From assembly GCA_937873225.1 (NCBI GenBank), contig CALMVN010000090.1, positions 1 to 61,779 of the forward strand: DNA of 61,779 bases, written 5' to 3'. The notes beneath the pieces were generated by a model. That model was not told the DNA's origin and ran no database searches. It was given only the letters and a program-made list of their open reading frames with translations. Positions 25,942 through 34,868 of this stretch are shown here, one piece after another. This DNA comes from an uncultured Acetobacteraceae bacterium. GTDB lineage: Bacteria; Pseudomonadota; Alphaproteobacteria; Acetobacterales; Acetobacteraceae. Every line of letters begins with the position of its first letter. Position 1 is the stretch's first letter. The position numbers and the translations under genes were made by a program.

Positions 25942-27333
25942 ATGAGCGCCGTGCTTTCCGCCACCGGCCCGGCCGGACCGGCCTGGACCCCGTCGAGCTG
26001 GCGGGACCGCCCGATCAGGCAGGCGCCGTCGTATCCGGACCAGGCGGCGCTGGAGGCGGTCGAGGCGCGGCTGCGCGCCTACCCGCCGCTGGTGTTCGCC
26101 GGCGAGGCCCGCCGCCTGAAGCAGCAGCTGGCGCTGGCGGCGGAAGGCCGCGCCTTCGTGCTGCAGGGCGGCGCCTGCGCCGAAAGCTTCGGCGAGTTCA
26201 CCGCCGACGTGATCCGCGACACCTTCCGCGTGCTGCTGCAGATGGCGGTGGTGTTGACCTTCGGCGCCAAGGTGCCGGTGGTGAAGCTCGGCCGCATGGC
26301 GGGGCAGTTCGCCAAGCCGCGCTCCGCGGACACCGAGACGGTGGGCGGCGAGAGCCTGCCTTGCTACCGCGGCGACATCGTCAACGGGTCCGAGTTCAGC
26401 GCGCGCGCGCGGCTGCCGGACCCCCTGCGGATGGAGACCGGCTACTTCCAGTCCGCCGGCATCCTCAACCTGCTCCGCGCCTTTGCCGGCGGCGGCTACG
26501 CCAACCTCCATCAGGTGCACCGCTGGAACCTGGGCTTCGTCGAGCGCAGCCCGCTGGCGGCGCGCTACCAGGACCTGGCGCAGCGCATCGACGAGACGCT
26601 CGCCTTCATGGGCGCCTGCGGCCTGGGCGGCAACGCGCCGCAGGTGGACGAGACCGAGTTCTACACCAGCCACGAGGCGCTGCTGCTGCCGTACGAGCAG
26701 GCGCTGACGCGGGTCGATTCCACCACCGGCGACTGGTACGGCTGCTCGGCGCACTTCCTGTGGATCGGCGACCGCACCCGACAGCCGGACGGGGCGCATG
26801 TCGAGTTCCTGCGCGGCGTGCGCAACCCGGTCGGGCTCAAGGTCGGGCCCACCACCACGGCCGACGACCTGCTCCGCCTGGTCGACCTGCTCAACCCGTG
26901 GAACGAGGCCGGGCGGCTGACCCTGATCAGCCGCATGGGCGCGGACGGGGTGCGCCGGCACCTGCCGCCCTTGCTGCGCGCGGTGCAGAAGGCCGGCCGC
27001 TCTGTGGTCTGGCTGTGCGACCCGATGCACGGCAACACGGTCAGCACCGCGTCCCGGGTCAAGACCCGCTCGTTCGACGCCATCCTGTCCGAGCTGCGCG
27101 GCTTCTTCGACGTGTTCGCCGCGGAAGGTGCCCGGCCCGGGGGCATCCACGTCGAGATGACCGGCCAGGACGTGACCGAATGCGTCGGCGGCGCCCACCA
27201 GCTGACCGAGGCGGACCTCGGCGGCCGCTACGAGACCTTCTGCGACCCCCGACTCAACGCCGAGCAGTCGCTGGAGATGGCGTTCCTGGTGGCGGAGGAG
27301 CTCACCACCCGGCACCGGGCGGCGGCCCGATGA
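25942..27333 (+). CDS. Class II DAHP synthase (3-deoxy-D-arabino-heptulosonate-7-phosphate synthase)
   Basis: First enzyme of the shikimate pathway, condensing phosphoenolpyruvate and erythrose 4-phosphate; 463 residues, usual length for the class II (plant/AroAII) type. Likely metal ligands are Cys79 (QGGACAESF), His363 (CDPMHGNT), Glu405 (HVEMTGQ) and Asp435 (FCDPRLN). The [11 protein letters not shown] and [12 protein letters not shown] blocks form the phosphoenolpyruvate and phosphate site. Its stop overlaps the start of the nicotinate phosphoribosyltransferase gene (ATGA). Feedback control is not evident from sequence. Confidence 0.96.
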   Translation: MSAVLSATGPAGPAWTPSSWRDRPIRQAPSYPDQAALEAVEARLRAYPPLVFAGEARRLKQQLALAAEGRAFVLQGGACAESFGEFTADVIRDTFRVLLQMAVVLTFGAKVPVVKLGRMAGQFAKPRSADTETVGGESLPCYRGDIVNGSEFSARARLPDPLRMETGYFQSAGILNLLRAFAGGGYANLHQVHRWNLGFVERSPLAARYQDLAQRIDETLAFMGACGLGGNAPQVDETEFYTSHEALLLPYEQALTRVDSTTGDWYGCSAHFLWIGDRTRQPDGAHVEFLRGVRNPVGLKVGPTTTADDLLRLVDLLNPWNEAGRLTLISRMGADGVRRHLPPLLRAVQKAGRSVVWLCDPMHGNTVSTASRVKTRSFDAILSELRGFFDVFAAEGARPGGIHVEMTGQDVTECVGGAHQLTEADLGGRYETFCDPRLNAEQSLEMAFLVAEELTTRHRAAAR

Positions 27334-28481
27334 GCGGCGACGCCGGCGACGCGGAGATCGGCGCCAGGACCGACGCCTACTTCAACCGCACCAAGGCGGT
27401 GGTCGGGCGGTTCGGCGACTGCCGCGTCACCTACGCCTTCTTCCTGCGCCGGCCGGTGATCGCCGCCTGCGGCCTGATGACCGGCTGGCTTGCCGAGGTG
27501 GCGCGGGCGCGCGGCCTGGAGCTGGAATGCGAGCCCTGCTTCGCCGAGGGCGACTGGGTGGGAGCGGGCGAGCCGCTGGTCTACGTGTCCGGCAGCTTCG
27601 CCGGCCTGGTCGACCTGGAAACGCTGCTGCTGCAGAAGCTGGGGCCGGCCTGCGTCGCCGCCCACAACGCCTACCAGATGTGCCTGGCCCTGCCGAAGGC
27701 GCGGTTCCTGGCGATGGAGGCCCGGCACTGCGCAGGCTTCGGCATGCAGGAGATCATGGCCTATGCCGCCGCGGTCGGCGGCCGTGCGGCGCAGCGCGAG
27801 GGCGCGCTCGGCTTCACCGGCTGCGCCAACGACGCCACCGCGCACTTCTACGGCGCCGCTGCCGGGGCGGGAACCATGCCGCACGCCCTGATCGGCTATG
27901 CCGGCTCTACCCTGGCGGCGGCGGAAATGTTCCACGACGCGTTTCCCGATTCCGACCTCACCGTGCTGACCGATTATTTCGGCCTGGAGGTCACGGATGG
28001 GTTGGCGGTCTGCCGCCGGTATCCCGAGTTGGCCGCCTCGGGGCGGATCGGCGTGCGGCTCGACACCCATGGCGGCCGGTTCCTCGAAGGGCTCGACCCG
28101 CAGGCGAGCTACGCGGTGATCGAGCGGCATGCTCCCGGAGCGATCCGCCGCTACCGCAGCGATGCCGAGCTGCGCCACCTGGTCGGCACCGGCGTGTCCG
28201 CGGCGGCGATCTGGCACATGCGCGAGTCGCTGGACGAGGCCGGGTTCGACCGGGTCAGGATCGTCGCGTCTTCCGGCTTCGGGGTCGACAAGTGCCGGGT
28301 GATGGCCGACGCCGAGGCGCCGATCGACGTGGTCGGCACCGGCAGCTTCATCCCCGATACCTGGTCGGAAACCTACGCCACCGCCGACATCGTCGCCTAT
28401 GACGGGGTGCCGAGGGTGAAGGTCGGACGCGAGTTCCTCCTGCGACGCGTCGCCGGACAGGGCGCGGACGCGGCGTCGTGA
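27330..28481 (+). CDS. Nicotinate phosphoribosyltransferase family protein
   Basis: Enzyme of the NAD salvage (Preiss-Handler) family, 383 residues, predicted to join nicotinate to phosphoribosyl pyrophosphate. Recognisable segments are TDAYFNRTK at the N-terminus, [20 protein letters not shown], the EARHCAGF and [12 protein letters not shown] blocks, [12 protein letters not shown] and the phosphate-binding end [11 protein letters not shown]. It is shorter than the typical 400-residue PncB of many proteobacteria and belongs to a divergent branch, so substrate assignment is by family. It is coupled to the DAHP synthase gene upstream and the small acidic gene downstream. Confidence 0.87.
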   Translation: MSGDAGDAEIGARTDAYFNRTKAVVGRFGDCRVTYAFFLRRPVIAACGLMTGWLAEVARARGLELECEPCFAEGDWVGAGEPLVYVSGSFAGLVDLETLLLQKLGPACVAAHNAYQMCLALPKARFLAMEARHCAGFGMQEIMAYAAAVGGRAAQREGALGFTGCANDATAHFYGAAAGAGTMPHALIGYAGSTLAAAEMFHDAFPDSDLTVLTDYFGLEVTDGLAVCRRYPELAASGRIGVRLDTHGGRFLEGLDPQASYAVIERHAPGAIRRYRSDAELRHLVGTGVSAAAIWHMRESLDEAGFDRVRIVASSGFGVDKCRVMADAEAPIDVVGTGSFIPDTWSETYATADIVAYDGVPRVKVGREFLLRRVAGQGADAAS

Positions 28482-28858
28482 GCGAGGCGCTGTTCGCGCC
28501 CGACGGCGGCTGGCGGGTGCGCATCATCGATCTGTCCGGCGCCTCGGAGGACGACGTCGTCGAGGAGGTCGGCGGTTTCCCCACCCTGATGCTGGCGAAC
28601 GCGTTCTGCCGTGCCTATGTGCGCGACAGCATCGAGCGCTGCCGGGTGCCGGGTGCCACGGACCGCGAGGTGCTGGCCGCCTGGTTTGCGTTCGGCGAGG
28701 ACGCCGAGGTGGCCGAGGCCGGCGAGGAAGGCTGGCGCTCGGCGAACGAGCTCGACGCGTTCGCCTCCGCGCCCGGCTCGGAGATCGAGCGCGACTGGCG
28801 CTCGATCGATCCGCGGCGGACCGACGCCTCGGATGGCGACGAGGAAGAGGACGACTAG
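28478..28858 (+). CDS. Small acidic conserved-type hypothetical protein
   Basis: Protein of 126 residues starting at GTG 28478, which overlaps the previous stop as GTGA. No signal peptide or membrane segment. The N-terminal half is mixed alpha/beta (WRVRIIDLSG, PTLMLANAFCRAYVRDSIE) and the C-terminus is a strongly acidic tail (DGDEEEDD). I do not recognise the family. The tight coupling between the nicotinate phosphoribosyltransferase and gltX genes, with only 12 bp to gltX, supports it as a real gene. Confidence 0.75.
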   Translation: MSEALFAPDGGWRVRIIDLSGASEDDVVEEVGGFPTLMLANAFCRAYVRDSIERCRVPGATDREVLAAWFAFGEDAEVAEAGEEGWRSANELDAFASAPGSEIERDWRSIDPRRTDASDGDEEEDD

Positions 28859-28870
28859 GATCTTGCCGCA

Positions 28871-30214
28871 GTGAAGCTTCGTTTCGCGCCGAGCCCGACC
28901 GGTCTGCTGCATGTCGGCAACGCCCGCCAGGCGGTGGCCAACGCGCTGCACGCCAGGCGACACGGCGCCGGCTTCCTGCTCCGGATCGACGACACCGACG
29001 CCGAGCGCTCGCGCGAGGAGCACGTGGTCGGGATCCAGCACGACCTGCGCTGGCTCGGTCTCGACTGGGACGAGATGGTGCGCCAGTCCGACCGGACGCC
29101 GCGCTACGAGGCGGCGGCGGCGCGGCTGAAGCAGGTCGGCCGGCTCTACCCGTGCTTCGAGTCCGAGGAGGAGCTGCGGGCCAAGCGCGAGCAGCGCCTG
29201 CGCCAGCACCGGCCGCCGGTGTACGACCGGGCCATGCTGCGGCTGACCCCCGAGCAGCGGGCGCAGGCGGAGGCCAACGGCAAGCAGCCGTACTGGCGGT
29301 TCCGGCTGTCCGACGGCACCGTGTCCTGGGACGACCTGGTGCAGGGACGGACGGAGGTGAAGCTTTCCTCGGTGTCCGACCCGGTGCTGATCCGCGCCGA
29401 CGGCACCGTGCTCTACACCTTCGCCTCCGTGGTGGACGACCTGGAGCTCGGCATCACCCACGTGCTGCGCGGCGAGGACCACGTGTCCAACACCGGGGTG
29501 CAGCTCGACATCGTCGAGGCGCTGGGCGGCCGTCCGGACCGCTTCACCTTTGCCCACCTGCCGCTGCTGCTCGACGAGGCGGGAACGAAGCTGTCCAAGC
29601 GGTTCGACGGGCTGTCGCTGCGCGCGCTGCGGCACGACGGGATGGAGCCGACCGCGCTGGTGGCCTATCTCGCCCGCCTCGGCACCTCGGAGGACCCGCA
29701 GCCGCTGGGCTTCGACGCGCTGGCGGCGAGCTACGACCTGCGCCGGGTGTCGAAGTCGCCGGCCCGGTTCGACATGCGCCAGCTGCTGGCGCTGAACCGG
29801 CGCACCATGCACGTCATGCCGTTCGGGCAGGTGCGGGACCGGCTGCCCGAAGGGGCCACGGAAGCGTTCTGGAACGCGGTGCGCGGCAACGTCGACATGC
29901 TGTCCGAGCTGCGGCACTGGTGGGACGTCGTCAGCGGCAGCATCGTGCCGCCAGTGCAGGAAGGAGAGACCGACTTCCTGCTGCAGGCGATCGACGCGCT
30001 GCCGCCGGACGGGCCGGAGCACCCCTGGGACGAGACCACCTGGCCGCGCTGGACCGAGGCGCTGCGCGAGTCGAGCGGCCGCAAGGGCAGGGCGCTGTTC
30101 CATCCGCTGAGGCTGGCCCTGACCGGCGAGGAGCAGGGGCCGGAACTGCGTGACCTGCTGCCGCTGATGGGCCATGAACGGGTGAGCGGCCGCCTGCGCA
30201 TGGCGGCCAGCTGA
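28871..30214 (+). CDS. gltX: Glutamyl-tRNA synthetase
   Basis: Class I aminoacyl-tRNA synthetase of 447 residues that charges tRNA with glutamate. The HIGH motif appears as HVGN at 14-17 and the KMSKS motif as KLSKR at 240-244. The LRGEDHVSNT block and the C-terminal LMGHERVSGRL match the alphaproteobacterial discriminating/second-GluRS branch. The cysteines of the zinc site found in E. coli GluRS are absent. GTG 28871 is preceded by AGGA. Alphaproteobacteria usually carry two gltX genes and I cannot tell which of the pair this is. Confidence 0.95.
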   Translation: MKLRFAPSPTGLLHVGNARQAVANALHARRHGAGFLLRIDDTDAERSREEHVVGIQHDLRWLGLDWDEMVRQSDRTPRYEAAAARLKQVGRLYPCFESEEELRAKREQRLRQHRPPVYDRAMLRLTPEQRAQAEANGKQPYWRFRLSDGTVSWDDLVQGRTEVKLSSVSDPVLIRADGTVLYTFASVVDDLELGITHVLRGEDHVSNTGVQLDIVEALGGRPDRFTFAHLPLLLDEAGTKLSKRFDGLSLRALRHDGMEPTALVAYLARLGTSEDPQPLGFDALAASYDLRRVSKSPARFDMRQLLALNRRTMHVMPFGQVRDRLPEGATEAFWNAVRGNVDMLSELRHWWDVVSGSIVPPVQEGETDFLLQAIDALPPDGPEHPWDETTWPRWTEALRESSGRKGRALFHPLRLALTGEEQGPELRDLLPLMGHERVSGRLRMAAS

Positions 30215-30246
30215 CGCCGTGGCGCTACATGAACAAGAAGCAATGT

Positions 30247-30294
30247 GTTAGCATGGGTTAGAAAGACTATTGTGCGTCGCAGAAGCGGCGACGC
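30247..30294 (+). promoter_or_regulatory. Candidate control region of second cyo operon: direct repeat and hairpin
   Basis: In the 243-bp gap before the second cyoA, GTTAG is repeated at 30247-30251 and 30257-30261, one helical turn apart, followed by a possible -10 (TATTGT, 30269-30274). Next comes a perfect 7-bp hairpin, GCGTCGC/GCGACGC (30274-30280 and 30288-30294). The local base composition is much richer in A+T than its surroundings. Half-sites one turn apart suit a response-regulator-type protein; the factor is unknown. Confidence 0.4.
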
Positions 30295-30457
30295 GCAAGG
30301 ACGCGACGCGACAGGAAGCAGCACATGGCCGCCTGGCCGTGTGGCAGACACCGAAAAGGCTCCCCAAGGAGGAGCGCGGCGAACCGGGACCCGTTCCCAC
30401 GTCCCGGCACCGGCCGGGGCAGGGGCGGCGATCGGGGCCGTATCAACGAGGCACGGA

Positions 30458-31330
30458 ATGATCACGAGACCACTGCCGTTCCTGACCAGGGCTTCCGCCC
30501 TGGCGGCCCTTGTGTCGCTGACCGGGTGCAAGTACTCGATCCTCGACCCCAAAGGCGCGATCGGTGCGGCAGAGAAATCGCTGATCCTGACCTCGACCTA
30601 TGCCATGCTGGTCATCGTCGTGCCGGTGATCATCCTGACCCTGTGGTTCGGCTGGCGCTATCGCGAGGGAGCCGGCGCGCGCTACGAGCCGGACTGGGGC
30701 CACTCCGGGGTGATCGAGATCTTCTGCTGGGGCATCCCCTGCGCGATCATCGCCTTCCTGGGCTACCTGACCTGGGTCAGCACCCACGCGCTGGATCCCT
30801 ACAAGGCCCTGGGCGGCCAGAAGAAGCCGCTGGTGATCGACGTGGTGGCGCTGAACTGGAAGTGGCTGTTCATCTATCCAGACCAGCACGTCGCCACCAT
30901 CAACGAGGTGGCGTTCCCAGTCGGCACCCCGGTCGACTTCCGGATCACCTCGGACTCGGTGATGAACTCGTTCTTCATCCCCGAGCTCGGCAGCCAGATC
31001 TACGCCATGGCCGGCATGCGCACCCAGCTGCACCTGATCGCGGACCGGGAAGGGACGTTCCCGGGGCTGTCGGCGATGTACAGCGGGCGCGGCTTCTCGG
31101 ACATGCACTTCAACGCCATCGCCACCACCGACGACAAGTTCGCCGACTGGGTGTCGAACGCGGCCAGGTCGAGCGTGCCGCTCAACACCGGCGACTACGT
31201 GAGGATCGCGGCTCCGGAGGAGAAGGCGCCGGTGCAGTACTTCTCGAACGTCGAGCCGAACCTGTTCAACGAGATCATCGCCAAATACATGGGCAAGGCC
31301 GAGAGTTTCCACTCCGGCGTCAAGGAGTAG
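30458..31330 (+). CDS. cyoA: Cytochrome bo3 ubiquinol oxidase subunit II (second operon)
   Basis: Subunit II of a second bo3 quinol oxidase, 290 residues. A good lipobox, LTGC, follows a 20-residue hydrophobic signal. Two membrane segments and the cupredoxin-like domain follow, with [29 protein letters not shown] and [11 protein letters not shown] close to the E. coli protein. CuA ligands are absent. ATG 30458 is preceded by an ACGAGG-type site. A long leader with a hairpin precedes it. Of the two CyoA proteins in the window this is the more canonical. Confidence 0.96.
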   Translation: MITRPLPFLTRASALAALVSLTGCKYSILDPKGAIGAAEKSLILTSTYAMLVIVVPVIILTLWFGWRYREGAGARYEPDWGHSGVIEIFCWGIPCAIIAFLGYLTWVSTHALDPYKALGGQKKPLVIDVVALNWKWLFIYPDQHVATINEVAFPVGTPVDFRITSDSVMNSFFIPELGSQIYAMAGMRTQLHLIADREGTFPGLSAMYSGRGFSDMHFNAIATTDDKFADWVSNAARSSVPLNTGDYVRIAAPEEKAPVQYFSNVEPNLFNEIIAKYMGKAESFHSGVKE

Positions 31331-31337
31331 CAGGATC

Positions 31338-33338
31338 ATGCTGGGGAGAATGACTCTCGCGGACGTGGCCATACTCGACTCGCCGATCATCATGGCGGCG
31401 GGCGTGTTCATGGCCCTGGTCGTTGCGGCCATCGTCGGGACCATCACCTACACCAAGAGCTGGGTCTATCTCTGGAAGGAGTGGATCACCTCGGTCGATC
31501 ACAAGAAGATCGGCATCATGTACATCATCGTCGCCATCGTGATGCTGCTGCGCGGCTTCTCCGACGCGATCATGATGCGGGCGCAGCAGGCGATGGCCTA
31601 TGGCGGCCACGCCGGCTACCTGCCGCCGCACCATTACGACCAGATCTTCACCGCCCACGGCACCATCATGATCTTCTTCATGGCGATGCCGTTCATGATC
31701 GGGCTGATGAACATCGCGGTGCCGCTGCAGATCGGCGCCCGCGACGTGGCGTTCCCGTTCCTGAACTCGTTCTCGTTCTGGATGACCGCGGTCGGCGCGA
31801 TCCTGGTGAACGTGTCGCTGGTGCTGGGCGAGTTCGGCCAGACCGGCTGGCTCGCCTATCCGCCGCTGTCCGAGCTGAAGTTCAGCCCAGGCGTCGGCGT
31901 GGACTACTACATCTGGTCGCTGCAGCTCACCGGCCTCGGCACCCTGCTGACCGGCGTCAACTTCTTCGTCACCATCGTGAAGATGCGCGCCCCCGGCATG
32001 ACCTGGATGCGCATCCCCATCTTCACCTGGACCATCCTGTGCACGGCCATCCTGATCATGGCCGCGTTCCCGATCCTGACCGTCACCTTCGGCATGCTGT
32101 CGCTCGACCGCTACCTCGGCATGCACTTCTTCACCAACGAGCTCGGCGGCAACCAGATGATGTACGTCAACCTCATCTGGGCCTGGGGCCATCCGGAGGT
32201 GTACATCCTGATCCTGCCGGCCTTCGGCGTGTTCTCCGAGGTGGTGCCGACCTTCAGCCAGAAGCGCCTGTTCGGCTACAAGGCGATGGTCTACGCCACC
32301 GTCTGCATCACCTTCCTGAGCTTCGTGGTCTGGCTGCACCACTTCTTCACCATGGGCTCCAGCGCCAACGTGAACGCCTTCTTCGGCATCACGACCATGA
32401 TCATCTCCATCCCCACGGGCGTGAAGATCTTCAACTGGCTGTTCACCATGTATCGGGGGCGGATCCAGTACACCTCCATGATGCTGTGGACGATGGGCTT
32501 CATGGTCACCTTCGTGATCGGCGGCATGACCGGCGTGATGCTGGCCCTGCCCGGCAACGACTGGGTGCTGCACAACTCGCTGTTCCTGATCGCCCACTTC
32601 CACAACGTGATCATCGGCGGCGTGTTCTTCGGCTACATGGCCGGCCTGACCTACTGGTTCCCCAAGGCCACCGGCTTCAAGCTGAACGACAGCTGGGGCA
32701 AGGCGTCGTTCTGGTTCTGGCTGACCGGGTTCTACGTCGCCTTCATGCCGCTCTACGTGCTGGGCTTCCTCGGCATGACCCGGCGCATGAACCACTACGA
32801 CAACCCGCAATGGACGCCCTACCTCTGGATCGCCGCCTTCGGCGCGCTGATCATCGCCGCCGGCATCGCCTGCACGGTGATCGGCCTCGTGGTCAGCATC
32901 CGCCAGCGCCACCTGCCGCAGAACCAGGACGTGACCGGTGATCCGTGGAACGGCCGCACCATCGAGTGGTCCACCTCCTCGCCGCCGCCGTTCTACAACT
33001 TCGCCGTGCTGCCGCACGTCGACGCGCTCGACGCCTTCAACGAGACCAAGAAGCGCGGCCTCGAGGCGCGGGAAACGCCGGTGTATTCCGACATCCACAT
33101 GCCGCGGAACACCCCGGCCGGGTTCATCATGTCGGTGGCGGCCGGGATCGTCGGCTTCGCGCTGATCTGGCACATCTGGTGGCTGGCGATCATCGGCATG
33201 CTGGGCGTGGTCGGCACCTTCATCGTCCGCTCGTGCAACGACGACATCGACTACTACGTGCCGGCGGCCGAGGTGGCGCGCATCGAGGGGCTGCACAACG
33301 CGCGGGTGGCGCAGCTGGAGCTGACCCATGTCGCCTGA
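31338..33338 (+). CDS. cyoB: Cytochrome bo3 ubiquinol oxidase subunit I (second operon)
   Basis: Catalytic subunit, 666 residues, same length class as E. coli CyoB. Ligands and channel residues are in place: HPEVY at 285-289, histidines 334-335, HFH at 420-422, quinol-site Arg72 and Asp76 with HHYDQ, and the K-channel lysine in TGVKIF. Sequence between motifs is very close to canonical CyoB (for example [22 protein letters not shown]). It starts 7 bp after cyoA and overlaps cyoC by 11 bp. Confidence 0.98.
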   Translation: MLGRMTLADVAILDSPIIMAAGVFMALVVAAIVGTITYTKSWVYLWKEWITSVDHKKIGIMYIIVAIVMLLRGFSDAIMMRAQQAMAYGGHAGYLPPHHYDQIFTAHGTIMIFFMAMPFMIGLMNIAVPLQIGARDVAFPFLNSFSFWMTAVGAILVNVSLVLGEFGQTGWLAYPPLSELKFSPGVGVDYYIWSLQLTGLGTLLTGVNFFVTIVKMRAPGMTWMRIPIFTWTILCTAILIMAAFPILTVTFGMLSLDRYLGMHFFTNELGGNQMMYVNLIWAWGHPEVYILILPAFGVFSEVVPTFSQKRLFGYKAMVYATVCITFLSFVVWLHHFFTMGSSANVNAFFGITTMIISIPTGVKIFNWLFTMYRGRIQYTSMMLWTMGFMVTFVIGGMTGVMLALPGNDWVLHNSLFLIAHFHNVIIGGVFFGYMAGLTYWFPKATGFKLNDSWGKASFWFWLTGFYVAFMPLYVLGFLGMTRRMNHYDNPQWTPYLWIAAFGALIIAAGIACTVIGLVVSIRQRHLPQNQDVTGDPWNGRTIEWSTSSPPPFYNFAVLPHVDALDAFNETKKRGLEARETPVYSDIHMPRNTPAGFIMSVAAGIVGFALIWHIWWLAIIGMLGVVGTFIVRSCNDDIDYYVPAAEVARIEGLHNARVAQLELTHVA

Positions 33339-33942
33339 CAGCCTCGTCGCCCACCACGGCGAGTTCGCGGAGGACCATTCGCACGAGCCGAACAACGTGT
33401 TCGGCTTCTGGCTCTACCTGATGACCGACTGCATCCTGTTCGCGACCCTGTTCGCGGGCTTCGCGGTCGGTCGCCATCAGTATGCGGGCGACGTCAGCGG
33501 GCACGACATCTTCGACCTGAAATACGTGGGCGTGGAGACGGCGCTGCTGCTGGTCAGCTCCTCGACCTACGGTTTCGCCATGATCGGCGCCTACCAGCAC
33601 AAGCTGAACCAGGTGCTGGTCTGGCTCGGCATCACCTTCCTGCTCGGCGCCGGCTTCGTCGGCATGGAGATCAACGAGTTCCACCACCTCGTGGCGGAAG
33701 GACATGGGCCGGATCGCAGCGCGTTCCTGTCCGCGTTCTTCACCCTGGTCGGCACCCACGGGCTGCACGTCACCTGCGGCCTGCTGTGGATGCTGGTGCT
33801 GGTGGTGCAGCTCACCGTGCTGCGCAAGCCGCTCGACACCCGCTACGTCAACCGGCTGATGTGCCTGAGCCTGTTCTGGCACTTCCTGGACATCGTCTGG
33901 ATCTGCGTGTTCAGCCTGGTCTACCTGATGGGGGTTCGGTGA
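33328..33942 (+). CDS. cyoC: Cytochrome bo3 ubiquinol oxidase subunit III (second operon)
   Basis: Subunit III, 204 residues, five membrane helices. [18 protein letters not shown], the central [10 protein letters not shown] and the C-terminal [21 protein letters not shown] match CyoC closely. ATG 33328 lies inside the end of cyoB (11-bp overlap), and its stop overlaps cyoD. Confidence 0.96.
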   Translation: MSPDSLVAHHGEFAEDHSHEPNNVFGFWLYLMTDCILFATLFAGFAVGRHQYAGDVSGHDIFDLKYVGVETALLLVSSSTYGFAMIGAYQHKLNQVLVWLGITFLLGAGFVGMEINEFHHLVAEGHGPDRSAFLSAFFTLVGTHGLHVTCGLLWMLVLVVQLTVLRKPLDTRYVNRLMCLSLFWHFLDIVWICVFSLVYLMGVR

Positions 33943-34370
33943 TGGATCATCCGGCACTGCACGGGCACTCGCACAAGACCCACATCGAGGGATCCGGCGG
34001 CGCCGGCCATGCGGGCTACGGCGCCTACGGTGTCGGCTTCGCGCTGTCGGTGATCCTGACGGTCGCTGCGTTCTATCCCGTCATGGTGCCGGGCACCTTG
34101 CCGGCCGGCTGGATCGCGCCCCTGATCGCCACCCTGGCGGTGGTGCAGATCTTCGTCCACCTCGTGTGCTTCCTGCACATGAGCGCCGGGTCGGAGCAGC
34201 GCTGGAACGTCACCGCCTTCGGCTTCGCCCTGCTGGTGGTGTTCATCCTGATCGGCGGCTCGCTGTGGATCATGCGCAGCATGAGCCAGGGCATGGCCGA
34301 TCCGGACGTGCCGGCGGTGGCGACCCAGGGCCACGGCAACATGAGCGGCGGCAACATGAACGGCATGTAG
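33942..34370 (+). CDS. cyoD: Cytochrome bo3 ubiquinol oxidase subunit IV (second operon), extended
   Basis: Subunit IV, 142 residues against about 110 for usual CyoD. The core with three helices and LVCFLHMSAGSEQRWN is standard. The additions are a histidine-rich N-terminus (HPALHGHSHKTH) and a glycine/methionine/asparagine-rich tail (GHGNMSGGNMNGM). These resemble metal-binding extensions and could help copper delivery to the oxidase, which is inference. A strong terminator follows 28 bp after the stop. Confidence 0.92.
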   Translation: MDHPALHGHSHKTHIEGSGGAGHAGYGAYGVGFALSVILTVAAFYPVMVPGTLPAGWIAPLIATLAVVQIFVHLVCFLHMSAGSEQRWNVTAFGFALLVVFILIGGSLWIMRSMSQGMADPDVPAVATQGHGNMSGGNMNGM

Positions 34371-34397
34371 CGGAACGCTGCCTGCCGCGCTTTCCGG

Positions 34398-34427
34398 CGC
34401 CCGCTGCTCCCGGCAGCGGGCGTTTCG
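34398..34427 (+). terminator. Rho-independent terminator of the second cyo operon
   Basis: Perfect 10-bp stem CGCCCGCTGC/GCAGCGGGCG with a 5-base loop, followed by TTTCGCGTT. It lies 27 bp after the cyoD stop and just before the convergent small gene. Confidence 0.85.
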
Positions 34428-34430
34428 CGT

Positions 34431-34868
34431 TCAACGGGGACAGGGTGTATCCGGCGACGGACCGATGTCGCATCCGTCATGGTCGTCCTTCGCCGCCTGG
34501 TCGTGATCGATGCGCTCGATCGAGGCCATGACGAGATCGGCCGGACGCTCTCCGTTGGTCTGCACCTCGATGATCGGCCGGCCGGCGCGTGCGAACAGGA
34601 ACACGCAGTCGTTCAGCCCGGTGCCGTCGCAGTACGCCAGCTCGGGGTAGCGACGCCTGATGGCCCCATCACCGAAGTCGTTCGGATGCAGGTCCGATCG
34701 GCCAGCGGGCAGACGGCGGTAGGGGTGGTAGCCCTGCGCACGCAGGTGATGGACGAAGCGCTGGAAGGAGATCGAGGGAAGTGCGTCGTGCGTCCTCGCG
34801 CGGGCACCTGCCGGACCAACGCCCGGCAGAAAGGCCGCTGCCAGCACCGCGGCCATCCTCGTCATCAT
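34431..34868 (-). CDS. Small exported hypothetical protein
   Basis: Protein of 145 residues with a signal peptide (residues 1-22, AAFLPGVGPAGARA). The mature part contains ISFQRFVHHLRAQGYHPYRRL, two cysteines (YCDGTGLNDC) and an acidic Asp-rich C-terminus. I do not recognise the family. The start (ATG 34868) overlaps the stop of the MATE gene by four bases, so it is probably co-expressed with that exporter. Upstream frame extension would run antiparallel through MATE and is not credible. Confidence 0.65.
   Translation of the reverse strand: MMTRMAAVLAAAFLPGVGPAGARARTHDALPSISFQRFVHHLRAQGYHPYRRLPAGRSDLHPNDFGDGAIRRRYPELAYCDGTGLNDCVFLFARAGRPIIEVQTNGERPADLVMASIERIDHDQAAKDDHDGCDIGPSPDTPCPR

Noticed and set aside
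25148-25945. Plus-strand frame of 265 codons after the diguanylate cyclase
   Set aside because: Begins inside the cyclase gene in another frame and shows arginine-rich shadow composition; only a short segment in a different frame resembles a protein family.
30270-30461. Leader peptide in front of the second cyoA
   Set aside because: Composition is that of non-coding GC-rich sequence and no ribosome-binding site is seen.
31320-33395. 691-codon minus-strand frame opposite the second cyoB
   Set aside because: Low-complexity His/Glu/Arg/Val sequence, no start context, wholly antisense to a clearly conserved gene.
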